Source: Pseudarthrobacter chlorophenolicus
GTDB taxonomy: Bacteria; Actinomycetota; Actinomycetes; Actinomycetales; Micrococcaceae
Reading direction: 5' to 3'
NCBI RefSeq assembly: GCF_000962805.1
Contig: NZ_JZTW01000010.1
Coordinates: forward strand, 1-64,000
DNA: 64,000 nucleotides
Position numbers and translations under genes: made by a program. The notes under the pieces are model-generated. The model was not told the origin of the DNA. It was given only the letters and a program-made list of their open reading frames with translations, and made no database searches. Below are positions 26,270-35,214 of the stretch, in pieces (within the stretch, counting starts at the first letter, position 1; each line of letters begins with the position of its first letter).

Positions 26270-28384
26270 TCAGGCTTTGCGGCCGCCGGCTTTCCGCGCC
26301 AGCAGCACCTTTTCGTCGACGGGGGACTTTCCGCTGGCACGCTGGCTGCGGAAGTACGCGCGGGCCTCGTCCTGGCGTTCCGTTTCGGCGCCGGTGGCGA
26401 TGGCGGCGCGTACGTGTTCATCGGCGTACCCGAATGCATCCACCAGGTCCAGTGCGTGCGGCCTGATTTTCTCGAGCAGCCTGTTGATGTAACCGCCCAC
26501 GGTACGCGCCCGCTGCATGGAGAGCCTGCCGTTCATGAGGTACCAGGAGAGGTTCTTCTCGATCAGGGAGAGCCCGAAGAGGTCACGCAGCCACGTCAGG
26601 ACCTTTCTGGTTCCGGGATCGGTGACGTCGGCGAGCGCCTCGGTGAAGGCCTCCCACTGCAGCAGTTCGGCGTGGGCCTGCGCAGCGTCGATCAGTTCGT
26701 TCTGGTGGCGGTTGAAGAGGGCAGCGCCCTTGTCCTGCGGGAGCCGGTTGCTGCCCTTGAGCGCGGTGGCGGCCTCGGCGACCATGGTCTGCACCCGATC
26801 GGTGAGGAGCGCCCGCTGTCCTTCCTCGTCCCGCAGGGCGATCGCAGCCTTCTGCACGGAGCCGGTGTCGGTGATGAACTGGGCCACCTGGCGCAGTCCG
26901 GTGCGGTGGATGGCCGCGCCGGTGGCCTGCCCCACCACGTAGCGGGCCAGCACGCCGAAGTCCACGTTGCGGAACTCCTTGGCGTAGTCGGCCAGCAGCC
27001 GCTTGGCAACGAGCTGCAGCAGTACGGTGTTGTCTCCTTCGAACGTGGCATAGACGTCAAGGTCCGCCCGGAGCGAGGCGAACCGGTTTTCAATCAGGAA
27101 CCCGGCGCCGCCGCAGGCTTCCCGGCATTCCTGCAGGGTGTCCAGGGCATGCCAGGTACTGAGGGGCTTGAGTGCTGCCGCAAGGGTTTCGAGGTCCTGG
27201 CGGTCGGCGTCGGTGTCCGCGGCGCCGGAGAAGACGTCGTCGAACTTCTGCAGCAGCTGTTCGTGCGCAAACCCGGCGGCGTAGGTGGTGGCGAGCCGGG
27301 TGAACAGGCGGCGCTGGTGCCGCTGGTAGTCCAGCAGCACTTCCTCGTCCGTATGGGACGAAGCGTTGAACTGCCGGCGTTCGGTGGCGTACTGGATGGC
27401 GGCCTTCAGCGACACCTTGGATGCCGCCACCGCTGCACCGTCCAGGGACACCCGGCCCTGGACCAGGGTCCCCAGCATGGTGAAGAAGCGCCGGCCGGGG
27501 CTGGCGATGGGAGAGCTGTAGGTGCCGTCGGCGGCGACGTCGCCGTAGCGGTTGAGCAGGTTGGTGCGCGGGACCCTGACATTGGTGAAATGCAGCCGTC
27601 CGTTGTCGATCCCGTTGAGGCCGCCCTTGATCCCGTCGTCCTCACCGCCGATGCCCGGCAGGAATTCTTTCGTGTCCGGGTCGCGGAGGTCCACATAGAA
27701 GGCGTGGACCCCGTGGTTGACGCCCTGCGTCACCAGCTGGGCAAAGACCACGGCTCCGAGACCGTCATTGGCCGCGTTGCCGATGTAGTCCTTCCACGCG
27801 GCGCGGAACGGCGTGTGGATGATGAACTCTTCGGAGGCGGGCTCGTAGGTTGCAGTGGTGGCAATGCTTGCCACATCCGAGCCGTGGCCTGTCTCGGTCA
27901 TGGCGAAGCAGCCGGGAATTTCCAGGCTCATGATTCCGGGCAGCCACTTGGCGTGGTGCTCTGCGGTGCCAAGATGCATGACCGCTGAGCCGAACAGCCC
28001 CCACTGGACACCGGCCTTGATCTGCAGGGACGGGTCCGCGACCACCAGCTCCTCGAAGCCGGCGATGTTGCCGCCGTGGTCATCGGAGCCGCCCAGCTCG
28101 GCGGGAAAGGCGCGGTGGACGGCTCCGTTGTCAACGAGGTACTGCAACTGCCCGAAGACCCGGGCGCGGTGGTCCGTGTGGGTCTGGCCCTCCACCTTGT
28201 GCAGTTCGGGACGGGCGGCGAGGTCCCGTGCCTGGCGGCGGACGTCCGCCCACTTGCCCAGGAGCTGCCTGCCCAGCGCTTCTGTGTCCACGGCGGGCTG
28301 GGTACGGTCTGTGTGGGCAGGGAGCCGGGCGGGGCCGGCCGGGCGGGAACCCTTGGCTGCGGGGCGGTCCACTACTTCAGTCAT
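26270..28384 (-). CDS. Acyl-CoA oxidase/dehydrogenase-family flavoprotein (FadE5-like position)
   Basis: 704 residues, the length of acyl-CoA oxidases rather than the ~380 of simple dehydrogenases. FAD/acyl-CoA landmarks include CFAMTETGHGSDV, the WKDYIGNAAND segment, RRFFTMLGTLVQGRVSLDG and YATFEGDNTVLLQLVAKRL with the probable catalytic Glu. It should oxidise acyl-CoA to enoyl-CoA. It starts one base after the TetR gene stop, with GAAGGAC as ribosome binding site, so it is co-transcribed with its probable regulator. The position matches mycobacterial fadE5 next to fadA2-fabG4. Confidence 0.9.
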   Translation of the reverse strand: MTEVVDRPAAKGSRPAGPARLPAHTDRTQPAVDTEALGRQLLGKWADVRRQARDLAARPELHKVEGQTHTDHRARVFGQLQYLVDNGAVHRAFPAELGGSDDHGGNIAGFEELVVADPSLQIKAGVQWGLFGSAVMHLGTAEHHAKWLPGIMSLEIPGCFAMTETGHGSDVASIATTATYEPASEEFIIHTPFRAAWKDYIGNAANDGLGAVVFAQLVTQGVNHGVHAFYVDLRDPDTKEFLPGIGGEDDGIKGGLNGIDNGRLHFTNVRVPRTNLLNRYGDVAADGTYSSPIASPGRRFFTMLGTLVQGRVSLDGAAVAASKVSLKAAIQYATERRQFNASSHTDEEVLLDYQRHQRRLFTRLATTYAAGFAHEQLLQKFDDVFSGAADTDADRQDLETLAAALKPLSTWHALDTLQECREACGGAGFLIENRFASLRADLDVYATFEGDNTVLLQLVAKRLLADYAKEFRNVDFGVLARYVVGQATGAAIHRTGLRQVAQFITDTGSVQKAAIALRDEEGQRALLTDRVQTMVAEAATALKGSNRLPQDKGAALFNRHQNELIDAAQAHAELLQWEAFTEALADVTDPGTRKVLTWLRDLFGLSLIEKNLSWYLMNGRLSMQRARTVGGYINRLLEKIRPHALDLVDAFGYADEHVRAAIATGAETERQDEARAYFRSQRASGKSPVDEKVLLARKAGGRKA

Positions 28385-28385
28385 G

Positions 28386-29105
28386 TCAATGTCCTTCGTT
28401 GGTGCTGACAGGTTGCTTGGTGGTGCTGGGAGTAGTCAGTTCGGGTGCGATGCCGACGCAGAGCCAGTCGGTGATTTGGCGGGCCATGGCGTCCTGGCCC
28501 GGTTTGGCGGCCGAGCCAGGGGTGCTGAGCCACTGTTCGCCGGCGTTCCGCACCAATCCGATGGCGGCCTTGGGCCAGAATCCGATGACCGCTTCCTTCC
28601 CGTCGCCCAGGTGGGAGCGCATGGGAGTGGCGATCATCTCGGCCACTGCGTCGAAAAAGTGCCCCAGGGCGCCGGAGACGGCCGCCGCACCGGACGCCTC
28701 GGCGTGGCGTGTCACGAAGGTGTAGACGTTCGGGCTGGTGGACGCCATTTGCAGGTAGGCGGACACCATCGCGAACAGCCCTTCGCGCGGTGTCACTGCG
28801 CTCTGCGCGGCCTCGCGGATACGCCGCTGCATCTGGTCCAGTACCACCTCGCCCACTGCCTGCTGCAGCCCCGCCTTGTCGCCGAAGTAGCGGTAAAACA
28901 CGGACTTGGACGTACCGGCAGCTGCGGCGATGTCCTCCATGGAGGCATCGCTGCCAAGTGCGTGTACGGCCCGCCGGGCCTGCTTAATCAGCTGCCGCCG
29001 GCGCTCCTCGCGGTGGGACTCCCAGCGGGACGACCTGCCGTCCGGACTGGCGGCAGGGGGCTGCCCGTCGGCGAGTGTCTCAGTTCGTGCTTCGGGGATG
29101 TTCAC
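28386..29105 (-). CDS. TetR-family regulator of the divergent fatty-acid module
   Basis: 239 residues from the GTG at 29105. A TetR helix-turn-helix lies about residues 28-75 (SMEDIAAAAGTSKSVFYRYFGDKAGLQ) and a variable ligand-binding helical domain follows. The start codon directly abuts a perfect 31-bp palindrome, and a predicted minus-strand -10 lies eight bases upstream, so the mRNA would be leaderless. It is co-transcribed with the acyl-CoA oxidase and divergent from thiolase-fabG4-maoC. The simplest reading is an autoregulating repressor of both units that responds to an acyl-CoA or fatty-acid ligand (inference). Confidence 0.88.
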   Translation of the reverse strand: MNIPEARTETLADGQPPAASPDGRSSRWESHREERRRQLIKQARRAVHALGSDASMEDIAAAAGTSKSVFYRYFGDKAGLQQAVGEVVLDQMQRRIREAAQSAVTPREGLFAMVSAYLQMASTSPNVYTFVTRHAEASGAAAVSGALGHFFDAVAEMIATPMRSHLGDGKEAVIGFWPKAAIGLVRNAGEQWLSTPGSAAKPGQDAMARQITDWLCVGIAPELTTPSTTKQPVSTNEGH

Positions 29106-29129
29106 GATACCCAGCGTATCAGGTACGCT
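29101..29129 (+). promoter_or_regulatory. Predicted promoter of the thiolase operon
   Basis: A -35 TTCACG (29101-29106), a 17-base spacer and a -10 TACGCT (29124-29129). The -10 lies in the right arm of the TetR palindrome, so bound regulator would block it. A start near 29136 leaves a 30-base leader carrying GAGGAG. Confidence 0.45.
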
Positions 29130-29136
29130 GGGTATC
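29106..29136. promoter_or_regulatory. Perfect 31-bp palindromic operator
   Basis: GATACCCAGCGTA (29106-29118) and TACGCTGGGTATC (29124-29136) are exact inverted 13-mers around TCAGG. It lies between divergent tetR and thiolase genes and covers both predicted -10 elements, as expected for a TetR operator. Confidence 0.8.
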
Positions 29137-29141
29137 GGTAA
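29113..29141 (-). promoter_or_regulatory. Predicted promoter of tetR-acyl-CoA oxidase
   Basis: On the minus strand, TTACCG (29141-29136) is 17 bases from TACGCT (29118-29113). It mirrors the opposite promoter through the same palindrome. Transcription would start at or next to the tetR GTG. Confidence 0.4.
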
Positions 29142-29166
29142 CCGCATGCGACCAGAGGAGACACCC

Positions 29167-30528
29167 ATGTCCATCGACGGACAGTCAGCCACCGGCCCCG
29201 ACCAGTCAGCGCGCCCAACCGCGGGGGCCACCGGGCTCCGCCGGGCAGTCGTTGTGGGCGGCAACAGGATTCCCTTCGCCCGTGCCGGAGGTGCCTATGC
29301 AAAATCCTCCAACCAGGACATGCTGACGGCAGCCCTTGACGGACTCATTGCCCGCTTTGGCCTTCAGGACGAACGCCTGGGAGAAGTGGCGGCCGGTGCG
29401 GTACTCAAGCATTCCCGTGACTTCAACCTGACCCGCGAAGCCGTCCTGGGCTCGGCGTTGTCTGCCGAAACGCCGGCCTACGACCTCCAGCAGGCCTGCG
29501 CCACGGGTCTGGAAACCGTGGTGGGACTGTCCAACAAGATCAAGCTTGGCCAGATTGACTCGGCCATCGCCGGTGGGGTCGACTCCGCCTCGGACGCACC
29601 GGTGGTGGTCAGCGAAGGCCTGCGGGAGGTCATCCTCGACCTCAACCGCGCCAAGACGCTGCCGCAGCGCCTGCAGATCCTCAGCCGCCTGCGGCCCAAG
29701 GACCTGGCTCCGCTGGCTCCGGGTACGGCAGAACCGCGCACCGGCCTGTCCATGGGGGAGCACCAGGCCCTCACCACCGCCCAATGGAAGGTTTCCCGGG
29801 AAGCCCAGGATGAGCTCGCCCTCAACAGCCACCGTAACCTTGCCGCCGCATACGAGGCAGGGTTTTTTGACGACCTCATCACCCCGTACCGGGGCCTGTC
29901 CCGCGACGGCAACATGCGCGCCGATACCTCGGCGGAAAAGCTCGCGTCGCTGAAGCCTGTCTTCGGCAGGAACCTTGGCGCGGACGCCACCATGACCGCC
30001 GGAAACTCAACCCCGCTGACGGACGGCGCTTCGACGGTCCTGCTGGCCTCGGACGAATGGGCAGACGCCCGGGACCTGCCGAAGCTGGCTTCCGTGGTGG
30101 ACGCAGAGGCTGCGGCGGTGGACTTCGTCCACGGCAAGGACGGACTCCTGATGGCCCCGGTCTTCGCGGTTCCCAGGCTGCTGGCACGCCACAACCTGAC
30201 CTTGGCGGACATCGACTACTTCGAGATCCACGAAGCCTTCGCGGCCACCGTGCTGAGCACGCTTGCTGCGTGGGAGGACGAAGAATTCGGCCGCACCCGG
30301 CTGGGCCTGGACGGAGCCCTCGGAAAAGTTGATCGCTCACGCTTGAATGTGAACGGCTCGTCACTGGCCGCGGGGCACCCGTTTGCGGCTACCGGCGGGC
30401 GCATCGTGGCTTCTTTGGCCAAGCTGCTGCACGCCAAGGGCAGCACGGACGGGCGGCCGGCGCGCGGACTTGTGTCCGTGTGCGCAGCCGGCGGCCTGGG
30501 CGTCGTCGCAATCCTGGAATCGGTGTAG
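29167..30528 (+). CDS. Acetyl-CoA C-acetyltransferase (thiolase, FadA2-like)
   Basis: 453 residues, slightly longer than classical thiolases (~390). The nucleophilic cysteine is Cys111 in DLQQACATG. The GHPFAATGGR motif supplies the catalytic His, and the second Cys is in SVCAAGGLGV near the end. It cleaves or forms 3-ketoacyl-CoA. The ATG at 29167 follows GAGGAG by six bases; longer upstream frames overlap the operator and tetR. It is first in an operon with a FabG4-like reductase (gap 9 bases) and a MaoC dehydratase. Confidence 0.92.
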   Translation: MSIDGQSATGPDQSARPTAGATGLRRAVVVGGNRIPFARAGGAYAKSSNQDMLTAALDGLIARFGLQDERLGEVAAGAVLKHSRDFNLTREAVLGSALSAETPAYDLQQACATGLETVVGLSNKIKLGQIDSAIAGGVDSASDAPVVVSEGLREVILDLNRAKTLPQRLQILSRLRPKDLAPLAPGTAEPRTGLSMGEHQALTTAQWKVSREAQDELALNSHRNLAAAYEAGFFDDLITPYRGLSRDGNMRADTSAEKLASLKPVFGRNLGADATMTAGNSTPLTDGASTVLLASDEWADARDLPKLASVVDAEAAAVDFVHGKDGLLMAPVFAVPRLLARHNLTLADIDYFEIHEAFAATVLSTLAAWEDEEFGRTRLGLDGALGKVDRSRLNVNGSSLAAGHPFAATGGRIVASLAKLLHAKGSTDGRPARGLVSVCAAGGLGVVAILESV

Positions 30529-30537
30529 GAGGCGGGC

Positions 30538-31878
30538 ATGGCAGATAAATACACGCAACTGGTCAACCAGGGGCTCGGCAAGAACGTCGCAAAGAGGCTC
30601 GGGCTGCCCCAGCCGGCACTGCTGCGCCGTTACCACCCGGGGCAGCCGCTGATACCGGGGCCGGTGGTCATCCAGGGTGATTCCGCCGCTGCAGACAAAC
30701 TGGGAACCGAGCTGTTGTCCTGGGACCTTGACATCCGACGGCACGCAGTGCCGGGCGAACAGCTCGGAGCCATCATCCTGGTGCTGGACGAGGTGGAAAG
30801 GCCCGAGGATCTCGGCAGGACAGTCCTGAGCGCGGCAGCCTCCCTTCGGGATCTTGCGCCCAGCGGCAGGGTCCTCACGGTCTCCCGGCCAGCGGCGGAA
30901 GCCGTTTCGCCTGCTGCAGCAGCGGCCCGGCAGGGAATCGACGGGCTTCTGCGGTCCCTGGCCAAGGAACTGCGTGCCGGCGCAACCGGAAACGGCATCC
31001 TCCTGGCGGAGGGCGTGGACATCACGAGTCCCAGCGCCCTGGGTGCGGTGCGCTTCTTCCTCTCCGGGCGGTCGGCGTTCGTGGACGGTCAGTTCCTGAA
31101 AATTTCCGACGCCGGAGGCACACTGCCCCAGGACGCTGACATCCCGCTGGCAGGAAAGGTCGCCGTCGTCACCGGAGCAGCCAGGGGGATCGGCGCGCAG
31201 ATCGCCCGAACCCTGCACCGGGACGGGGCAACATTGGTGGTGGTGGACCTCCCCGCAGCCGGGGACCACCTGGCGGCCGTGGCTAACGAGGTCAAGGGAA
31301 CAGCCCTGCAGTTGGATATCACCCGTGCGGACGCCGGGCAAAGGATCATCGACCATGCCGTCCAACGCCACGGCCGGCTGGACATCGTCATCCATAACGC
31401 CGGCATCACCCGAGACAAGCTCCTGGCCAACATGGATCCTGCCCGCTGGGACTCGGTCATCAACATCAACATCGCTGCCCAGCTCCGGATCAACGAGGCC
31501 CTCCTCGCCTCGGAGCACTTCAGCCAGTCACCGCGTATCGTGACTGTTGCGTCCACCAGCGGGATCGCAGGAAACAGGGGGCAGACCAACTATGCAGCCT
31601 CCAAGGGAGGGGTCATGGGCATGGTCAGGGCAACAGCGCCACTGCTGGCAGAAGCCGGCGGGACCATCAACGCAGTGGCGCCGGGGTTTATCGAAACAGA
31701 GATGACTGCACGGATCCCCCTGGCCATCCGGGAAACAGCAAGACGCCTGAATTCGCTCAAGCAGGGCGGCCAGCCCGCGGATGTGGCTGAAACCATCGCC
31801 TTCCTTGCCAGCGACTCCGCCGGAGGCATCAGCGGTGAAGTACTCCGGGTATGCGGACAGAACCTGGTAGGCGCGTAG
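30538..31878 (+). CDS. fabG4: High-molecular-weight 3-oxoacyl reductase (FabG4-like)
   Basis: 446 residues, about 200 longer than normal FabG. The N-terminal half is a degenerate Rossmann-like domain beginning near LPQPALLRRYHPGQP. The active domain follows from about residue 205 with TGAARGIG, NAGITRDKLLANM, a catalytic Tyr/Lys in NYAASKGG and the closing APGFIETEMTARIPLAIRET. This double-domain architecture and the GNRGQTNY and LLANMD motifs match mycobacterial FabG4, an NADH-dependent 3-ketoacyl-CoA reductase. Its stop overlaps the start of the MaoC gene. Confidence 0.92.
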   Translation: MADKYTQLVNQGLGKNVAKRLGLPQPALLRRYHPGQPLIPGPVVIQGDSAAADKLGTELLSWDLDIRRHAVPGEQLGAIILVLDEVERPEDLGRTVLSAAASLRDLAPSGRVLTVSRPAAEAVSPAAAAARQGIDGLLRSLAKELRAGATGNGILLAEGVDITSPSALGAVRFFLSGRSAFVDGQFLKISDAGGTLPQDADIPLAGKVAVVTGAARGIGAQIARTLHRDGATLVVVDLPAAGDHLAAVANEVKGTALQLDITRADAGQRIIDHAVQRHGRLDIVIHNAGITRDKLLANMDPARWDSVININIAAQLRINEALLASEHFSQSPRIVTVASTSGIAGNRGQTNYAASKGGVMGMVRATAPLLAEAGGTINAVAPGFIETEMTARIPLAIRETARRLNSLKQGGQPADVAETIAFLASDSAGGISGEVLRVCGQNLVGA

Positions 31879-32873
31879 TGGCGGCGCAGCCCCTCATCCT
31901 GGGGGAGATGCCGTCACTGTCCAAGCTCTACATCAACGCCGCGGCGCAGGCTGCCCGGCGGCGACTCCTTGGGACAGGCGATTCCTCCCAGCTGCCCGAG
32001 GAAAGCCACGAGGTACGGGGCGTCTCGGTGGATGTAGAGAACCTCACCGCCTACCAGCATCTGCTGGGCGAGACCGCCAGTGATGTGCTGCCGGCGGGTT
32101 TCATTCACGCCCTGGCGTTTCCACTGGCCATGAGCGTAATGAACCGGGACGACTTCCCGCTTCCCCTGCTGGGCATGATCCACCTGGGCAACCGGGTGGA
32201 ACAACGGGTGCCGCTGCTCTTCACCGAGGCACTCGACATCACGGCACGGGTAGAGAACCTGCGGGGGCACCGGTCAGGCACACAGGTGGACGTTGTTGCG
32301 GAAGTCCGCAGATCCGGCAGTAATGCCGTTTGCTGGCTGGGAGTCTCCACTTACCTGGCGAAGGGGATCTTCCTTCCGGGGATCGACAAACCAACCGCCC
32401 ATCACGGCAAGCCCGAATTCCGGGCGCCCGATCCGACAGCGCTCTGGCAGTTGGGCGTGGACGCGGGCCGGGCTTACGCCGCCGTCTCCGGTGACTTCAA
32501 CCCCATCCACCTCAGTGTGCTGTCCGCGAAGGCGTTGGGAATGCGCCGATCGATAGCACACGGCATGTACCTTGCCTCCAGGGCGCTCGCCGACGTCGGC
32601 CCCGCCCGCAGTGATTCCTTCACCTGGGAGGTCGTGTTCGAGGCGCCGGTGTTCCTGCCGGCACGGGTCGCCCTGGACATCACCACCGGACAGGACGGTA
32701 CGGGAAGCTGGCACCGTTCCGATTTCGTTGCCTGGAACCCCCGGTCCGGGCGGCGCCACTTCACCGGATCAGTTGCGGCGCTTGAAGGCGTGGCGGCCGG
32801 CAATACCAAAGAGGGGGAGGCCGGTCCCACCGACACTGCCCTTACCGGACTGGTGCAGGAAGAGCGGGTCTAG
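31878..32873 (+). CDS. MaoC-family hydratase/dehydratase (HtdX-like)
   Basis: 331 residues from the GTG at 31878, whose first base is the last base of the fabG4 TAG. It appears to hold two hot-dog domains. The second carries the hydratase-2 motif in YAAVSGDFNPIHLSVLSAKALGM followed by AHGMYLASRAL, with Asp and His expected to be catalytic. The position after fabG4 matches mycobacterial htdX (3-hydroxyacyl dehydratase). An ATG at 31851, inside the end of fabG4, is an alternative start. It is convergent with the FUSC gene, nine bases apart. Confidence 0.87.
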   Translation: MAAQPLILGEMPSLSKLYINAAAQAARRRLLGTGDSSQLPEESHEVRGVSVDVENLTAYQHLLGETASDVLPAGFIHALAFPLAMSVMNRDDFPLPLLGMIHLGNRVEQRVPLLFTEALDITARVENLRGHRSGTQVDVVAEVRRSGSNAVCWLGVSTYLAKGIFLPGIDKPTAHHGKPEFRAPDPTALWQLGVDAGRAYAAVSGDFNPIHLSVLSAKALGMRRSIAHGMYLASRALADVGPARSDSFTWEVVFEAPVFLPARVALDITTGQDGTGSWHRSDFVAWNPRSGRRHFTGSVAALEGVAAGNTKEGEAGPTDTALTGLVQEERV

Positions 32874-32882
32874 GAACGCCCG

Positions 32883-34001
32883 CTAGTCTGCCGGGCGGAC
32901 GGCGCGGAGGATGCGGTGCAGGCTGAGCAGGATTGATTCCGAAGCAGGCACCGTTCCCTGCTCGGCTTCCCGGGTGGAGGTTGCGTCCATGCAAGCGTCC
33001 ACCGCTGCCTTCGCGGCAGCGAAGCGCCCCTGGTGCCCCTGCTTGTCATCGTCACCGTAAGACGTCAGCAGGTCTCCGGCGGCCGTCATCGCCTCGGACA
33101 GGGGCTTGCTGTCCTGCACCGGTACCTCGTAGGGGACCTCGCTCTCCCAAATGACATCGGTGAGGACATCGGTCATGTCCTGGATGTGGAACGTGACCCG
33201 CTCCAGTTCGCGCAGGTGCCTGTAGTCCTCGTCCACATCGCGGGGATGGAACCGCCGCCTCGGATTTCCCCGGCGGCTGGCATCGGCTTCCCGGACGAGG
33301 TGGCGCACGGAACGTGTGGCAGCCGCCAGTTCATCGGACCGCCGGGACCATTCAGCGTGGGCGGGCGGCCACTCTTCACGAAGCGCCTTCCCCATGTCGG
33401 TCAACTGAGTGCCGAGTGCACGCCGCAGTTCGTCGAGGCTGGCTGCCGCAGCATTGAAGTGCAGAGGGGGAAAGATCACGAAGTTCACTCCGATCCCCAC
33501 GGCCACCCCCACGCCCATCTGCAAAAGGTAACCGAAGGAGAAATCGTCCGGGTCGCTGTTGCCCACCAGCAACACGAGGAGGGCCGCCGTCGGAATCCAA
33601 TCGCTGCCGGATCCGATGCCGGGCAGGCCACCCAGGAGGACGCCTATGCCCATGAAGATTGCCACGGTAAGCGGCGAGGGGTCGGTGTATGCCACCAGGA
33701 CGAATGCCAGGCCGATGCCCACCGCGAGGCCCGCCAGTGCCTGCACCCCTTGGCGCACCGAGCCTGCGACGTTGTGGTACATCGCCACCAAAGCTCCCAG
33801 GGGAGCGTAGTAGGGGTAATTTGCCGCTGCACCGGGCATCAGGGGCGCGATCAGGAAGGCAAGCCCGGCTGCGATGGCCGCTTTGGTGGCCAGCTGGAGC
33901 CGCTGGGCGGCGAAGGCGGCGGTGAGCCCGGAGACCGCCCGCTTCAGGACCTCGGTTCCCCGGCTCCATATGACTTGCGTTCTGGCTTGCGGCGTGATCA
34001 T
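32883..34001 (-). CDS. FUSC-family inner-membrane protein
   Basis: 372 residues. The N-terminal half holds about six transmembrane helices, starting at about residue 38 (AAIAAGLAFLIAPLMPG) and including PYYAPLGALVAMYHNVAGSV. The second half is a hydrophilic helical cytoplasmic domain (about 190-370). This is the half-size fusaric-acid-resistance/aromatic-acid-exporter layout. Members are linked to efflux of aromatic acids or to cell-envelope stress, and the substrate here is unknown. Confidence 0.82.
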   Translation of the reverse strand: MITPQARTQVIWSRGTEVLKRAVSGLTAAFAAQRLQLATKAAIAAGLAFLIAPLMPGAAANYPYYAPLGALVAMYHNVAGSVRQGVQALAGLAVGIGLAFVLVAYTDPSPLTVAIFMGIGVLLGGLPGIGSGSDWIPTAALLVLLVGNSDPDDFSFGYLLQMGVGVAVGIGVNFVIFPPLHFNAAAASLDELRRALGTQLTDMGKALREEWPPAHAEWSRRSDELAAATRSVRHLVREADASRRGNPRRRFHPRDVDEDYRHLRELERVTFHIQDMTDVLTDVIWESEVPYEVPVQDSKPLSEAMTAAGDLLTSYGDDDKQGHQGRFAAAKAAVDACMDATSTREAEQGTVPASESILLSLHRILRAVRPAD

Positions 34002-34074
34002 CCGCCCAACCCTAGGGTGGTTTTACCCTCAACCCCAAAAGGCGCAGGTCAGCGCGCCGGAGAGGCAGGGCGCA

Positions 34075-35184
34075 CTACGCCAGCGCGGCCGCCGAGCACC
34101 GTGCCGCGGCCGCCAGCCTATGAGCCCGGCCAGGCGTCCGTCCTTCCTCTGCCCGGCGCGGAATATAGCCGAAACTGAGGGCGTACGCGGGATCGGCAAA
34201 GCCAAGTGCGGCGTTGGCACCTTCATGGCCGAAGGCCCGGTGGCTGCCGAAGTTGCGGGACGGGTGAGGCTTCATGAAGACCACGGCGAACGCGTTGTCC
34301 AGTCCTGAAGAACGGTCAAGTCCCCAGACCTGTTCGGCGGACATCAGGCGGACTGTGTTTTTGCTAAGGAACGGTTCTGAGCCGTCCACGCCTGTTGTGG
34401 CCGCGGCGTACAGGCGGGCAAGGCCGTCCGCGGAGCCCACTCCTCCTGCGGCGGACATTCCGGCTGCGCGGATGGTTTTGATGTTTGGGAGTTCCATGAT
34501 GGTGCTGACCGGTGCGTTCGAGTTGAGCCCGTCCAGGCTCAGCGGATCGAGCCAGGGCTGGTCCGGTTCCGTGGTGTACAGGACCTCCCGGTAACGGTGT
34601 TCCTGATCCTCGGGTAGACCCAGGAAGAAGTCCACACCGCTTGGGATCCGGATCCGCCGGTCGTAGAGGTCTTGCAGCGCCTCTCCCGATGTGCGCCGGC
34701 AAAGCTCCTCCATCAGGATGCCGATGGTGAGTGCGTGGTAGCCGAACTGCCGTCCCGGTTGCCACAAAGGCCGTGCTGAGGCCAGCCTGGCCGCAGCCCC
34801 GGCTGTAGTGATCTCGGCCAACCCGAAGCCGCCTTCGATGCCTGGCAGCCCCGCCTGGTGCGACAGCGCCTCGCGTACCAGCAGCCGGTCCTTGCCGTGC
34901 TGGCCAAACTCGGGCCAATAGGAGGCCACGGTCCGGTCAAGGTCAAGGACGTTCTCCTGCACCAGGAGTGCGATCACCATGGCGGCAACGCCTTTTGAAC
35001 ATGAGTAGGCCCCGGTAACGCTGTCCGCCGCCATGTCCGGGCCGCCGGTCAACTCCACCACCTGCACACCGTCGTGGTACGCCGAGAGCTGCGCGCTGTA
35101 GTTCGGGTCTTCTGCCAGGAAGGACTCAAACAGGTCCAGGACGCCTTCGAAGCCGGCAGCTACAGCGCCGTGGGAAATCTGCAT
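34075..35184 (-). CDS. Serine hydrolase, class C beta-lactamase-like (EstB type)
   Basis: 369 residues. The SxxK motif is SCSK with Ser61 and Lys64. The second-box tyrosine is probably in FGYHALTIG near residue 148. A late HxG-like region is FGHEGANAALGF. There is no signal peptide, so the enzyme is probably a cytoplasmic esterase or amidase, not a secreted beta-lactamase. It is flanked by genes on the same strand (GHR-like upstream, FUSC downstream) at distances of 30 and 73 bases. Substrate unknown. Confidence 0.87.
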   Translation of the reverse strand: MQISHGAVAAGFEGVLDLFESFLAEDPNYSAQLSAYHDGVQVVELTGGPDMAADSVTGAYSCSKGVAAMVIALLVQENVLDLDRTVASYWPEFGQHGKDRLLVREALSHQAGLPGIEGGFGLAEITTAGAAARLASARPLWQPGRQFGYHALTIGILMEELCRRTSGEALQDLYDRRIRIPSGVDFFLGLPEDQEHRYREVLYTTEPDQPWLDPLSLDGLNSNAPVSTIMELPNIKTIRAAGMSAAGGVGSADGLARLYAAATTGVDGSEPFLSKNTVRLMSAEQVWGLDRSSGLDNAFAVVFMKPHPSRNFGSHRAFGHEGANAALGFADPAYALSFGYIPRRAEEGRTPGRAHRLAAAARCSAAALA

Positions 35185-35214
35185 CCCCTCATTGTAGGGG
35201 AAACCGCTTTCCTC

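Noticed and set aside
25829..27988. A 719-codon open frame on the plus strand overlapping glgA and the acyl-CoA oxidase gene
   Set aside because: High-GC shadow of real genes: it lies antisense to a well-supported acyl-CoA oxidase and out of frame with glgA, and its protein is Gly/Val/Arg/His-rich with no family motif.
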